Assembly: GCA_963621975.1 (NCBI GenBank) | Contig: CAVFGI010000007.1 | Location: 1 to 61,901 of the forward strand | DNA: 61,901 nt | Source of the DNA: UBA9732 sp963621975 | Lineage (GTDB): Bacteria > Spirochaetota > Spirochaetia > Sphaerochaetales > Sphaerochaetaceae | Direction: 5' to 3' | Shown: in pieces, positions 32,599 through 39,683 of the stretch | How the letters are laid out: every line of letters starts with the position of its first letter | How positions within the stretch are numbered: position 1 is the first letter of the stretch | Translations under genes and position numbers: made by a program | The notes under the pieces: model-generated | What the model was told of the DNA's origin: nothing | Database searches by the model: none | Seen by the model: the letters and a program-made list of their open reading frames with translations, nothing else

Positions 32599-32769
32599 GT
32601 GAATAACTTAATTATCTGTTTTTTGCTTGGTGGTGGTTGTGGGTATCTGCTTAGAATGTTAACCCACAAGGATAAATTGAAGTTTCTTATAGTGTCCGAG
32701 AAGAGGTTATCGGAAGAAGAAATTGTTGACGCAATAAGGGGAGAATATGAAGAGGATTGCGATAAATAA
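32599..32769 (+). CDS. Small membrane protein, 56 residues
   Basis: GTG start 12 bases after GGAGG. N-terminal hydrophobic helix NNLIICFLLGGGCGYLLRML, then a charged cytoplasmic tail. A single-span early phage membrane protein, possibly for superinfection exclusion; that role is a guess. Confidence 0.5.
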   Translation: MNNLIICFLLGGGCGYLLRMLTHKDKLKFLIVSEKRLSEEEIVDAIRGEYEEDCDK

Positions 32770-33061
32770 ACAAACAAGAAAGTACGCTATGTGTGCTATG
32801 GATAACATGGATATTTACCTAAACAGTGAAGACCCATTCATGAGAGTTCCAGCATATTCAAAGTTAAAGAATAGCATATCTTCAATTTCGGCTATCACTG
32901 GAATTGATTATGAAACGCTATATGAAACATTACTTGTAACAGACTTGTCTAACTACAATCTTCTTTGGCTAAGACGATTGATAGCAAAACAGATTGCAAA
33001 AAAAACAGGCAAGAGGTGTTGTGGCATTTATTTTGTTAAACAAGAACAAGATTGGATATAA
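32747..33061 (+). CDS. Unknown early protein, 104 residues
   Basis: ATG with AAGGGGAG, overlapping the preceding gene by 23 bp. Helical, basic C-terminus with CCGIYFVK. No motif known to me. Confidence 0.55.
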   Translation: MKRIAINKQTRKYAMCAMDNMDIYLNSEDPFMRVPAYSKLKNSISSISAITGIDYETLYETLLVTDLSNYNLLWLRRLIAKQIAKKTGKRCCGIYFVKQEQDWI

Positions 33062-33070
33062 GGAGAAGCT

Positions 33071-33199
33071 GTGACAATAGTAGAACTTGAACAGGCTATC
33101 AGACTGTTACCCAAAGACGAATATGGAGCAGTCAGATATGAGGATTTAGAACTTTATTTTAGCATTAAACAAGAGGTAGAAAATGAAAGGATTTATTGA
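33071..33199 (+). CDS. Microprotein, 42 residues
   Basis: GTG start at AAGGAGAAGCT. Begins VTIVELEQAIRLLPKDEYGA; acidic helix. It overlaps the next gene's start by 17 bp. Supported by ribosome site and tight fit only. Confidence 0.45.
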   Translation: MTIVELEQAIRLLPKDEYGAVRYEDLELYFSIKQEVENERIY

Positions 33200-33542
33200 A
33201 GTAACAAGTGTAAAAAACGGTGAAGTTATGTTAATTAATGTAAATAACATAGATTCGATTTGTCCAACAAACGATAAAAATGAAACATGGATATATACCC
33301 ATAATGCAGACAGAATTCTGTGCAAAGAGTCTTATGACGAGGTTAAGGCTTTAATGGCTGAGGCTCTTGGAGAAAAGCCAATGCCAAAAGTTAACATTGC
33401 CTCTATTAAGAGCAGTGACAATTCAATAGCTGTAGGGGCTTTTAACGGTAGCATTACTATTGACCATAGGAGCAACAAAACAATGCACCAAAAAGCAACT
33501 AATGTTGTGAACATCAAAAGTGTAGACACTTTGTATTCATAA
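33183..33542 (+). CDS. Unknown early protein, 119 residues
   Basis: AGAGG site inside the gene before. N-terminal half is alpha/beta (VTSVKNGEVMLINVNNIDSI), with a Ser/Asn-rich C-terminal half. No family recognised. Confidence 0.55.
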   Translation: MKGFIEVTSVKNGEVMLINVNNIDSICPTNDKNETWIYTHNADRILCKESYDEVKALMAEALGEKPMPKVNIASIKSSDNSIAVGAFNGSITIDHRSNKTMHQKATNVVNIKSVDTLYS

Positions 33543-33551
33543 GGAGCGAAA

Positions 33552-33668
33552 ATGAAAGACCCATGTAGACAATGCCCTTACAAAGAAGAGTGCAGAGAAT
33601 TAAGAGATTGTGAACTAACTTGTGAAGAGGTTAAGGCTTATGCAGAAATAGGAGAACAAATTAAATGA
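33552..33668 (+). CDS. Cysteine-rich microprotein, 38 residues
   Basis: AAGGAG site. CRQCPYKEEC, then CELTC: five cysteines in 20 residues, a likely metal-bound or disulphide microdomain. Its TGA overlaps the next ATG. Confidence 0.5.
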   Translation: MKDPCRQCPYKEECRELRDCELTCEEVKAYAEIGEQIK

Positions 33669-33850
33669 TTATTGATACAGACAAGCTTAAAGAATTATTG
33701 CAAAGAAAAAAAGAGCAATGTAGAAAAGACGACAAAAATTGTAGCGAATATTGTAGTTTCTCTTCCGTCTGTTGGCGATGGTGTCTAGACCTTTGCACAG
33801 ACGGCATGGAGTTTCTGGAAGAGGCTTACAAGAAGGAGTTTGGAGAATAA
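33665..33850 (+). CDS. Cysteine-rich small protein, 61 residues
   Basis: Coupled to the upstream gene (ATGA). Six Cys: EQCRKDDKNCSEYC, then VCWRWCLDLCTDG. Helical ends. The two adjacent Cys-rich genes may act together. No family recognised. Confidence 0.55.
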   Translation: MIIDTDKLKELLQRKKEQCRKDDKNCSEYCSFSSVCWRWCLDLCTDGMEFLEEAYKKEFGE

Positions 33851-33854
33851 AGAA

Positions 33855-34070
33855 ATGACTGTATTAGAATTTATAGAAAAAGAGATAGAAAAAAACAAAT
33901 TACCACCAAAGAGAACAACCGAATTAGATGTTGACAGAATATACATCAGAGGTTACTTAGACGGACTTAATGAAGTTAAGCGTTGGATAAAACACGACAA
34001 TGAACAACAGAAGTTATTTTCGTGTTTAAGAAGACCTACAATAGAAGACCTACAAAATAGTCAAACATGA
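33855..34070 (+). CDS. Small protein, 71 residues
   Basis: ATG after GGAGAATAAAGA; earlier in-frame TTG not preferred. Acidic helix (LEFIEKEIEKNK) and IYIRGYLDGLNEVKRW. Function unknown. Confidence 0.5.
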   Translation: MTVLEFIEKEIEKNKLPPKRTTELDVDRIYIRGYLDGLNEVKRWIKHDNEQQKLFSCLRRPTIEDLQNSQT

Positions 34071-34141
34071 CAAATTTCGTTGTTTAATTGGCAGTTTGCT
34101 GTCATATCATACAAAAATCAATTTTATACGTGGAGAATTAC

Positions 34142-34336
34142 ATGACTAAAAAAGAATCGCAAGAAAAAATTAGGACAATGCTTAATGATTATAGAAATTA
34201 TCTTTGGACATACAGACTACTAAAAGAAAAAGAAGGCAAGAAACCAAGTAGAGAGGTTGTGTCTGTTTCCTATATGATAATTGCTTTTGTAGATACTTGT
34301 GAGGCACTTGGAATCGTTTTTGAAAAAAATAGATGA
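34142..34336 (+). CDS. Small helical protein, 64 residues
   Basis: ATG at GGAGAATTAC. Helical, with IRTMLNDYRNYLWTYRLLKE. No motif. Followed by a hairpin. Confidence 0.5.
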   Translation: MTKKESQEKIRTMLNDYRNYLWTYRLLKEKEGKKPSREVVSVSYMIIAFVDTCEALGIVFEKNR

Positions 34337-34408
34337 ATGTCCTGTAGACATAATCGACTGGGGCTTGTTAGCCGAGTAAATTAGCCCTAAAAAGGCATTA
34401 TATATATG

Positions 34409-34436
34409 ATAGCCCTAACGTAACTGTTGGGGCTAT
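34409..34436 (+). terminator. Hairpin, terminator or attenuator
   Basis: ATAGCCC-TAAC and GTTG-GGGCTAT form an 11-bp stem (with one T-G pair) followed by a poor T tract (TAGCTTATT). Located between the early operon's small genes and the MazG-like gene. Partial termination is likely. Confidence 0.55.
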
Positions 34437-34457
34437 TAGCTTATTAAAGGAATACGA

Positions 34458-34775
34458 ATGAAAGAAATAGACAAGGCTAAAATAAACGCTGATTTATGCG
34501 ATATACTACATTGCTCTATTGAAAAGAATGGGGAGCTGTATCAAAAAATGGTTTGGTGTGAAGAACTGTCTGAGCTTATTAAAGCTATAACAAAAGAATC
34601 TAGGTATGGGCTTAACTCTGAGACTTCTAATAGTCTAACAGAAGAGATTTCTGACGTGCTTGTTTGCATTGAAGAAATGCTTTTGTTTTATAGTATCTTT
34701 GATATCAAAATAGAAAAAACAATGAAAGAGAAAATAGAGCGTACAAAGAAAAGACTATTTCAAGACGCTGTATAA
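34458..34775 (+). CDS. MazG-like nucleotide pyrophosphohydrolase
   Basis: 105 residues, AAAGGA site. Matches the single-domain MazG fold: EELSELIKAI (Glu36, Glu39) and TEEISDVLVC (Glu63, Asp66) give the Mg-binding ExxE...ExxD pattern. Such proteins hydrolyse NTPs or ppGpp-related nucleotides; phage versions may keep host metabolism active. Converges with the leftward lysis genes; its end overlaps one of them by 21 bp. Confidence 0.75.
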   Translation: MKEIDKAKINADLCDILHCSIEKNGELYQKMVWCEELSELIKAITKESRYGLNSETSNSLTEEISDVLVCIEEMLLFYSIFDIKIEKTMKEKIERTKKRLFQDAV

Positions 34776-35204
34776 GATAGCACCAACACCAATTGCTAAT
34801 GAAACACCAATGCCAAAGATTAAAACCTTATTTGTTATTCTCAAGGTCTTTAAGTCTTTGGCGTTCTGCTCTAATGAGGTCTCTAATTCTTGCCACCGAG
34901 CTTGTAGCCTCGTTGTTGAGTTCTGTAACTCGTTCACTTGTGCTTGAGAGTCTTTCACTTGTGTCTGTAATTCGTTGAGCTGTATCGTCAATGTCTGAGA
35001 CTGTGTCTGCAAGCTCTGTGACAATTTCGCTTGTTCTTGTGACACTATCGCCCACTCGTTCAATGTCTTCTCCAACACGCTCAATTCCTGTTCCAGACTG
35101 TCCAGAAATTCCAGTTCGCTTGAGCCGTATAAAGGCAACAATGCCAGCACCAATAGCAAGAATCCAAATCCAAACTTTCTTATACCACTTCTCACTTTTC
35201 TCAT
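34755..35204 (-). CDS. Overlapping spanin-like protein with signal sequence, coiled coil and C-terminal membrane span
   Basis: 149 residues. Start coupled by ATGA to the holin-like stop. The N-terminus is basic then hydrophobic (FGFGFLLLVLALLPLYG), then a long Gln/Leu/Ser coiled coil (about residues 30-120), and a C-terminal span LIFGIGVSLAIGVGAILYSV. It lacks a lipobox, so it is not an Rz1-type lipoprotein. The same DNA also encodes, in another frame, the 129-residue protein listed next; both read well. A u-spanin-like or membrane-fusion role in lysis is inferred. Confidence 0.6.
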   Translation of the reverse strand: MRKVRSGIRKFGFGFLLLVLALLPLYGSSELEFLDSLEQELSVLEKTLNEWAIVSQEQAKLSQSLQTQSQTLTIQLNELQTQVKDSQAQVNELQNSTTRLQARWQELETSLEQNAKDLKTLRITNKVLIFGIGVSLAIGVGAILYSVLK

Positions 35205-35217
35205 TTTGATTGCTCAT
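34828..35217 (-). CDS. Overlapping inner-membrane, coiled-coil protein (i-spanin-like)
   Basis: 129 residues. Ribosome site AAAGGCG lies before the ATG, which is within the holin-like gene's end. A basic head, one membrane span (VWIWILAIGAGIVAFI, about 14-30), then a long coiled coil (IERVGEDIERVGDSV and LSSTSERVTELNNEATSSVA), ending in LKDLENNK. This is the plan of Rz-type i-spanins. It shares 377 bp with the 149-residue frame, offset by 13 bases in start. If both are made, the locus is a nested pair like Rz/Rz1. Confidence 0.6.
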   Translation of the reverse strand: MSNQNEKSEKWYKKVWIWILAIGAGIVAFIRLKRTGISGQSGTGIERVGEDIERVGDSVTRTSEIVTELADTVSDIDDTAQRITDTSERLSSTSERVTELNNEATSSVARIRDLIRAERQRLKDLENNK

Positions 35218-35494
35218 TTTTAACGCCTTTAGACCAAAGGAATTTACAAGTATCGTATCCCCAACAAGAAACAGCTGTACAAATAATACCTTTTAAAACG
35301 CCAGTTAGCACGCTTACGTCTTTGTTGTAGAAAATCTGAATAGCAAGACCAAGAATGACTAATACCACTGGTGTAAGCTTGCTGAGCTTGCGATTAAATA
35401 TTGTCTTCTCCCCTACTATCTGCTTATAAACTTTACCAAGAATTGCTAGAACTGCGATTGTGAGAATCATGGAACTGTCTAAAGTGAGTGTCAT
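35201..35494 (-). CDS. Holin-like small membrane protein
   Basis: 97 residues, GGAGAAAAG site, start overlapping the upstream stop. Three hydrophobic stretches: MILTIAVLAILGKVYKQIV, LTPVVLVILGLAIQIFYN and LKGIICTAVSCWGY, with a charged C-terminus. Length and topology fit a class of phage holins. With its neighbours it forms the lysis block. No endolysin is in view. Confidence 0.7.
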   Translation of the reverse strand: MTLTLDSSMILTIAVLAILGKVYKQIVGEKTIFNRKLSKLTPVVLVILGLAIQIFYNKDVSVLTGVLKGIICTAVSCWGYDTCKFLWSKGVKNEQSK

Positions 35495-35712
35495 TTCTTT
35501 TCTCCTTTCATGTCTCTAATATCATGTTCAACTTCCGTCATACGCCCCTCGAGTTTGTATGTACGTTCGATTAAGTTATTATGTTTCTTAACTTGTTCTT
35601 CTAACTGTCCAATTCGATAATTGGCTAGTTTACTTGATACCACTATGCCCCCAAATGTCCCTCCGAGCGTTCCAACGAGGCTGATTAAAGCTACTACAAT
35701 AGTCTCTGACAT
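35491..35712 (-). CDS. XhlA-like lysis accessory protein
   Basis: 73 residues, AAGGGG site. Starts MSETIVVALISLVGTLGGTF, one membrane span, then a basic coiled coil (IGQLEEQVKKHNNLIERTYK). This short pattern is very common in phages of gut bacteria next to holins. It may anchor the endolysin or assist holin. Confidence 0.7.
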   Translation of the reverse strand: MSETIVVALISLVGTLGGTFGGIVVSSKLANYRIGQLEEQVKKHNNLIERTYKLEGRMTEVEHDIRDMKGEKK

Positions 35713-35788
35713 AAAGACCCCTTACATTCTATTTCTGCAAGTAGTCTACTCTTGTTTCGGATTGATTTTGTTCAACTCTGTTATTGAG

Positions 35789-36328
35789 CTATTCCATTAG
35801 ATATTTCCATGTCTTTGTACCGTCTGCGTCTATATCAGATAACCACTCATAAGTTATCATAGCAACCTTATTGATATCGCCTAATGTAGAACACCAATAA
35901 TCGGATAACACCATGGCAAAGGCTACATAAATATCGTATTCGTTCACGTCTTTAATCTTTGGAGCAGTCATACCAAATTTTTCTGCTTGCTCTGTTGCTC
36001 TTTCGTATGCTTTATTAACAAGCTCTACACACTTTTGTTCATCCAAGTCTTTGTAGTCCATATATTCTGTAATTGAATGAAATAAAGCATTGTCTGATTC
36101 ATCGGTTAATATAAAAGGTTTCATCTTTTCAATAGCAATTTTGGCTGTGTGTTTACAGAAGTGTTTTTTGTAAAGAACTTCTGTAAGACTAACCATTAAA
36201 TGCTCTGTTTCTGTTGGCTCTTTTTTGTGCATTTCTTCTAGAAAAACGTCTAGAAGTTTCAACACATTCACAAATTCTTCTTTATTATCTCTTAGTCTAT
36301 CAAGATTATTTATAATCATCTCAAACAT
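35789..36328 (-). CDS. Unknown phage protein, 179 residues
   Basis: ATG with GGAGTAAATAT, just after the upstream stop; a longer reading from 36,370 lies inside the preceding gene. Helical, acidic, with MIINNLDRLRDNKEEFVNV and Trp/Tyr-rich C-terminus. No motif recognised. It and the next two genes often occur as a trio in mobile elements of gut bacteria, as I recall. Confidence 0.6.
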   Translation of the reverse strand: MFEMIINNLDRLRDNKEEFVNVLKLLDVFLEEMHKKEPTETEHLMVSLTEVLYKKHFCKHTAKIAIEKMKPFILTDESDNALFHSITEYMDYKDLDEQKCVELVNKAYERATEQAEKFGMTAPKIKDVNEYDIYVAFAMVLSDYWCSTLGDINKVAMITYEWLSDIDADGTKTWKYLME

Positions 36329-36332
36329 ATAT

Positions 36333-36668
36333 TTACTCCATATTCCTACACATTTGACACAACCTTGCAATATCGTCTTTGGTTATGTTTATTTCAATAT
36401 CTAATACTTTTAACTGATACGAGCCATATTTATTAATCAATTCAGTTCCTACGCTTTCTAATGAGTCTACATCAATATTGTTATCTTCATCCATAACGTT
36501 AAGAGCTAGAAGAAGTTGCTTGTATTCTTTTGCCTTTTTTTCAAGAAAGCTAGGAGTAGCCATGACGGCTACCCCTAAAAGCAATCTTCTGTTGCGAGGA
36601 GCTTTATTGATTATGTCCGTATCCATGTACTTGCATACTGCACTTGAGAAATTATCGAACGTAATCAT
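36333..36668 (-). CDS. Unknown phage protein, 111 residues
   Basis: Begins MITFDNFSSAVCKYMDTDII, then RNRRLLLGVAVMATPSFLEK. The C-terminus has LEINITKDDIARLCQMC, a Cys-x-x-Cys end. The N-terminal pattern MITFDxFxxAxCKYxD recurs in small proteins next to holins, in my memory of such loci. Function unknown. Confidence 0.6.
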   Translation of the reverse strand: MITFDNFSSAVCKYMDTDIINKAPRNRRLLLGVAVMATPSFLEKKAKEYKQLLLALNVMDEDNNIDVDSLESVGTELINKYGSYQLKVLDIEINITKDDIARLCQMCRNME

Positions 36669-36681
36669 TATTGCTTACCTC

Positions 36682-37155
36682 TTAGGTTGTTGAAGTTGGT
36701 GTTGTAAAAGAGTTGTATCTAGCCATTGGCATTGGACAAACATTGTCAATTGGAATAATTGTCTTTGTTAGTCCTGCAAGCTCTGTCTGAATACTAGAGA
36801 TGTTGTTCTGTGCAACAGCAATGTTTGCAGTAACCTGTGCATTAACAACGCCCTGTGTTGCCTTAAACTCTGCTAAATCTCTTTCAAGGTTACGAGCTTT
36901 AGTATCCAGTCTTTCATAAACTTCAATCATCTTCTGATTGGTATTTTTCTCTGCTTGTAGTAAGGCATTTTGAGACTCAAGAGCTGAAATCTTCTGTCCT
37001 TGCTCATACTCGTTCTGAGATACCCATCTAACTGACTGATTGCCATTTCCAAACAAGCCAAGGTTGTTGCCAAGAACACCAAGACCTGTACCGATTGCAC
37101 CAAGAGTAACACCTAGGTTACCCTTACCATTTGTTGAATAATTAACTTCTGCCAT
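36682..37155 (-). CDS. Coiled-coil phage protein, 157 residues
   Basis: The ATG at 37,155 has AAGGAAGGGGATAACT before it; a longer reading from 37,209 is not preferred. Glycine-rich start (KGNLGVTLGAIGTGLGVLGN), then a coiled coil from about residue 50 to 125 and a Pro/Cys C-terminal tail. Probably virion-associated or tail-tip protein; it is the first leftward gene after the phage-host junction. Confidence 0.6.
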   Translation of the reverse strand: MAEVNYSTNGKGNLGVTLGAIGTGLGVLGNNLGLFGNGNQSVRWVSQNEYEQGQKISALESQNALLQAEKNTNQKMIEVYERLDTKARNLERDLAEFKATQGVVNAQVTANIAVAQNNISSIQTELAGLTKTIIPIDNVCPMPMARYNSFTTPTSTT

Positions 37156-37269
37156 AGTTATCCCCTTCCTTCCTAATTGCATGGTAAATGATTGATAAGT
37201 AGTTGTCAAATTTTAGCAAACCTCATTTATCACCAAGCCTAAAAATATGCTAGCCAGAAAATAATACCC

Positions 37270-37306
37270 GACTTTGGTAAATGACACTAAAAAATGGTGA
37301 TAACTC
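37270..37306. repeat. 37-bp repeat, copy 1 (identical to 61,851-61,887)
   Basis: Perfect 37-base identity with the copy near the window's right end, in the same orientation. Begins GACTTTGGTAAATG and ends TGGTGATAACTC. It lies between the last phage gene and the first host gene, where an att core would be, but the second copy is 24.6 kb away in host DNA. Confidence 0.9.
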
Positions 37307-37409
37307 CTAAAAACGAGCCTTTTTGGTGTTGGCAGTAATTCACAAGAGAATTCTGAAAAAATTGTAGATTTTTCTATAAGATGTCGTTATTATAAAAGTC
37401 GATGATAAA

Positions 37410-37460
37410 GGCTCTCGCTCGCCTACTTACAGTGCGTACCATGCGAGAGTCGAATTTTTT
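37410..37460 (+). terminator. Hairpin with T-run
   Basis: GGCTCTCGC pairs with GCGAGAGTC (one G-T) around a 24-base loop, followed after GAA by six T. No gene ends just upstream on this strand, so it may close a small RNA or read-through from the junction. Confidence 0.5.
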
Positions 37461-37483
37461 ATTTAAGGTGTGAGAAACTTTTG

Positions 37484-37527
37484 AAAGTGTACCCAAAGTG
37501 TACCCAAAGTGTACCTAAAGTGTATCC
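37484..37527. repeat. Four 11-bp tandem repeats
   Basis: AAAGTGTACCC, AAAGTGTACCC, AAAGTGTACCT, AAAGTGTATCC in direct succession. One helical turn per unit, upstream of the EF-G promoter. Possible binding array or chance expansion. Confidence 0.9.
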
Positions 37528-37593
37528 AAAGGACACAAAAAAAGAGTCGGCAAGTTTTGCAAAAACTGCAATCCAATGCGTAAAATAAAGGTT

Positions 37594-37622
37594 TTGTGAA
37601 ACTAAAAAACTAATTACATATT
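37594..37622 (+). promoter_or_regulatory. Possible promoter of the EF-G gene
   Basis: TTGTGA, 17-bp spacer, CATATT (four of six matches each). Predicted start about 37,629, 15 bases before the ATG, and no clear ribosome site is present. Confidence 0.4.
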
Positions 37623-37643
37623 TATACAATTTATGATAAATTA

Positions 37644-39674
37644 ATGGTTATGCAAGCAGAGAATATACGAAACATAGGTATTATGGCCCACATAGATGCG
37701 GGCAAGACAACAACAACAGAAAGAATCCTCTTTTATACAGGAGAAAACCATAGAATTGGCGAAGTTGACAACGGCGAAGCCACAATGGACTGGATGGAAC
37801 AAGAGCAAGATAGAGGCATTACAATTACTAGTGCTGCAACAACTTGCTATTGGAGAGAAAAACAAATCAATATCATTGATACTCCGGGTCACGTAGATTT
37901 CACCGCAGAAGTTGAAAGAGCCCTTAGGGTTCTTGATGGAGCTGTTGGCGTTTTTTGTGCCGTTGGTGGTGTAGAACCCCAAAGCGAAACAGTTTGGAGA
38001 CAGGCAAATACCTACAATGTTCCACGCATTGCTTTTATCAACAAAATGGATAGACTTGGTGCTGATTTCTATAATGTACTTACCGATATCAAATCCAAAC
38101 TTAAAGAAGAGCCAGTACCACTATTCATCCCAATTGGGAAAGAAAGCCGGTTTGAAGGTGTGATTGACCTATTAAAAATGAAAAAAATCGTCTTTGATGC
38201 TAGTACAGAGGGCTCAAAATATGACTATGTGGATATTCCAGCTGAGCTAAAAGAAGAAGCTAATAAATGGAGAGAAAATCTCATTGATGCTGTTTCCACA
38301 TACTCAGACGAAATTACTGAGCTCTACTTTGCTGGAGAAGAAATTCCATTGGAATTAATCCTAACCACATTAAGAAAATGTACATTGAATCGTCAGCTCT
38401 TGCCTGTTTTCGTAGGATCTTCACTTAAAAATATCGGGGTACAATGCTTGCTGGATGGAATTGTAGACCTACTCCCCTCGCCTGCCGATATCCCACCCGT
38501 AATTGGAATTCATGCAAAAAAAGAGACAGAAGTTCAGGTGACAAATGACCCTAAAGGACCTCCTCTTGCACTCGTCTTCAAGGTGCAGTATGACCGTGAA
38601 GCAGGACCACTGTGCTTTATTCGAGTGTATTCGGGTGTGTTTAAGAAGAGTGAAGCTGTCTTGAATATTGGAAAGAAAAAACGTGAAAGAATAAACAGGC
38701 TCTTGAGGATGCATGCAAATAGACCTGAAGAGATTCAGGAACTGCGTTGTGGCGATATTGGCGTTGTGGTAGGCTTTAAGAGTGCACAGACCGGTGACAC
38801 AATTGGCTCGGAAGGCGCTCAGATTCTACTCGAGAAGATGGTATTCCCGGTGCCGGTGATATCGGTTGCCATTGAGCCTACTACGGCCAGCGACCAAGAC
38901 AAGCTTCAAAAGGCGCTAGAAATACTGTCTGCAGAAGACCCAACTTTTACGTGGAAAGATAATGAAGAAACAGGACAGCTGGTCATTAGCGGAATGGGAG
39001 AACTACATCTAGATGTTCTCGTTACAAGGCTCACTAAAGAACTTAAGGTCTCGTGTCAGGTGGGAAAACCACAAGTCACGTATAGAGAAAGCATTACGCA
39101 AAGCGTTGAACATACTCAAACATTCAGCCGTATGATTGCAGGAAAGGAAAATGCTGCTGAGGTTACTTTACGGCTCTCTCCTCTTGAATCCAAAGAAGGC
39201 AATGTTTATGAGTGCTTAGTTCCAGCCAAAACCATGCCAGAAGAGTTCTTTAACGCAATTAAACGTGGAGTTGAGAATTCTTTCCAAAGTGGCATCAAAT
39301 TTGGCTATGAGGTGTGCGATACCAAAGTTGAACTTATTGCAGTCAAGTATAACGAGCTTACGGCAAGTGAATTTGCTTTTGAAGCCTGTTCTGCAATGTG
39401 TTTTGATAGTGCTGCAAATGAGGCTGGGCCTGTTTTAATGGAACCAATTATGGATGTTACCATTGTTGTTCCTTCACAGTATGTTGGAGATGCAATTTCA
39501 AGCCTTACAACAAGAGGTGGTATTGTATCCAGTATGGAAAGCAAGCCAAATGCAGATCATATTCTTGCTCAAGCTCCACTTTCTAAGCTGTTTGGCTATA
39601 CAACAGCCCTTAGATCTGCAACACAAGGTAGAGGTTCATTCTCAATGGAGTTTAGCCACTATGCACCAAAATAG
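37644..39674 (+). CDS. fusA: Translation elongation factor G (EF-G family GTPase)
   Basis: 676 residues, near the usual 690-700. GTPase motifs: AHIDAGKTTTT (Gly20, Lys21, Thr22), RGITITSAATT, DTPGHVDF and NKMD. The later domains carry GMGELHLDVLV and the C-terminal YTTALRSATQGRGSFSMEF. It drives translocation of tRNA and mRNA on the ribosome. Spirochaetes often have a second, divergent EF-G that works mainly in ribosome recycling or elongation, and this copy could be either. It is the first host gene at the junction, with a weak ribosome site. Two ATG codons lie close together (37,644 and 37,650). Confidence 0.9.
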   Translation: MVMQAENIRNIGIMAHIDAGKTTTTERILFYTGENHRIGEVDNGEATMDWMEQEQDRGITITSAATTCYWREKQINIIDTPGHVDFTAEVERALRVLDGAVGVFCAVGGVEPQSETVWRQANTYNVPRIAFINKMDRLGADFYNVLTDIKSKLKEEPVPLFIPIGKESRFEGVIDLLKMKKIVFDASTEGSKYDYVDIPAELKEEANKWRENLIDAVSTYSDEITELYFAGEEIPLELILTTLRKCTLNRQLLPVFVGSSLKNIGVQCLLDGIVDLLPSPADIPPVIGIHAKKETEVQVTNDPKGPPLALVFKVQYDREAGPLCFIRVYSGVFKKSEAVLNIGKKKRERINRLLRMHANRPEEIQELRCGDIGVVVGFKSAQTGDTIGSEGAQILLEKMVFPVPVISVAIEPTTASDQDKLQKALEILSAEDPTFTWKDNEETGQLVISGMGELHLDVLVTRLTKELKVSCQVGKPQVTYRESITQSVEHTQTFSRMIAGKENAAEVTLRLSPLESKEGNVYECLVPAKTMPEEFFNAIKRGVENSFQSGIKFGYEVCDTKVELIAVKYNELTASEFAFEACSAMCFDSAANEAGPVLMEPIMDVTIVVPSQYVGDAISSLTTRGGIVSSMESKPNADHILAQAPLSKLFGYTTALRSATQGRGSFSMEFSHYAPK

Positions 39675-39683
39675 CAAGTTTCC

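Larger units (their letters stand above)
37156..37643. other. Phage-host junction region
   Basis: About 490 bp with no gene. In order: nothing notable to 37,226; a TTATCACCA word at 37,227-37,235 that is the inverse of TGGTGATAA at 37,295-37,303; the 37-bp repeat; a hairpin with T-run; four 11-bp tandem repeats; and the promoter region of the EF-G gene. No tRNA gene is seen. Phage genes end on its left and a housekeeping gene begins on its right, so the attachment site is expected here. Confidence 0.6.

Noticed and set aside
35201..35712. Endolysin within the lysis block
   Set aside because: The proteins here are short membrane or coiled-coil proteins with no hydrolase motif.
37410..37460. 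tRNA or tmRNA end at the phage junction
   Set aside because: Only one stem with a T-run is present; no cloverleaf, no CCA and no T-arm consensus.
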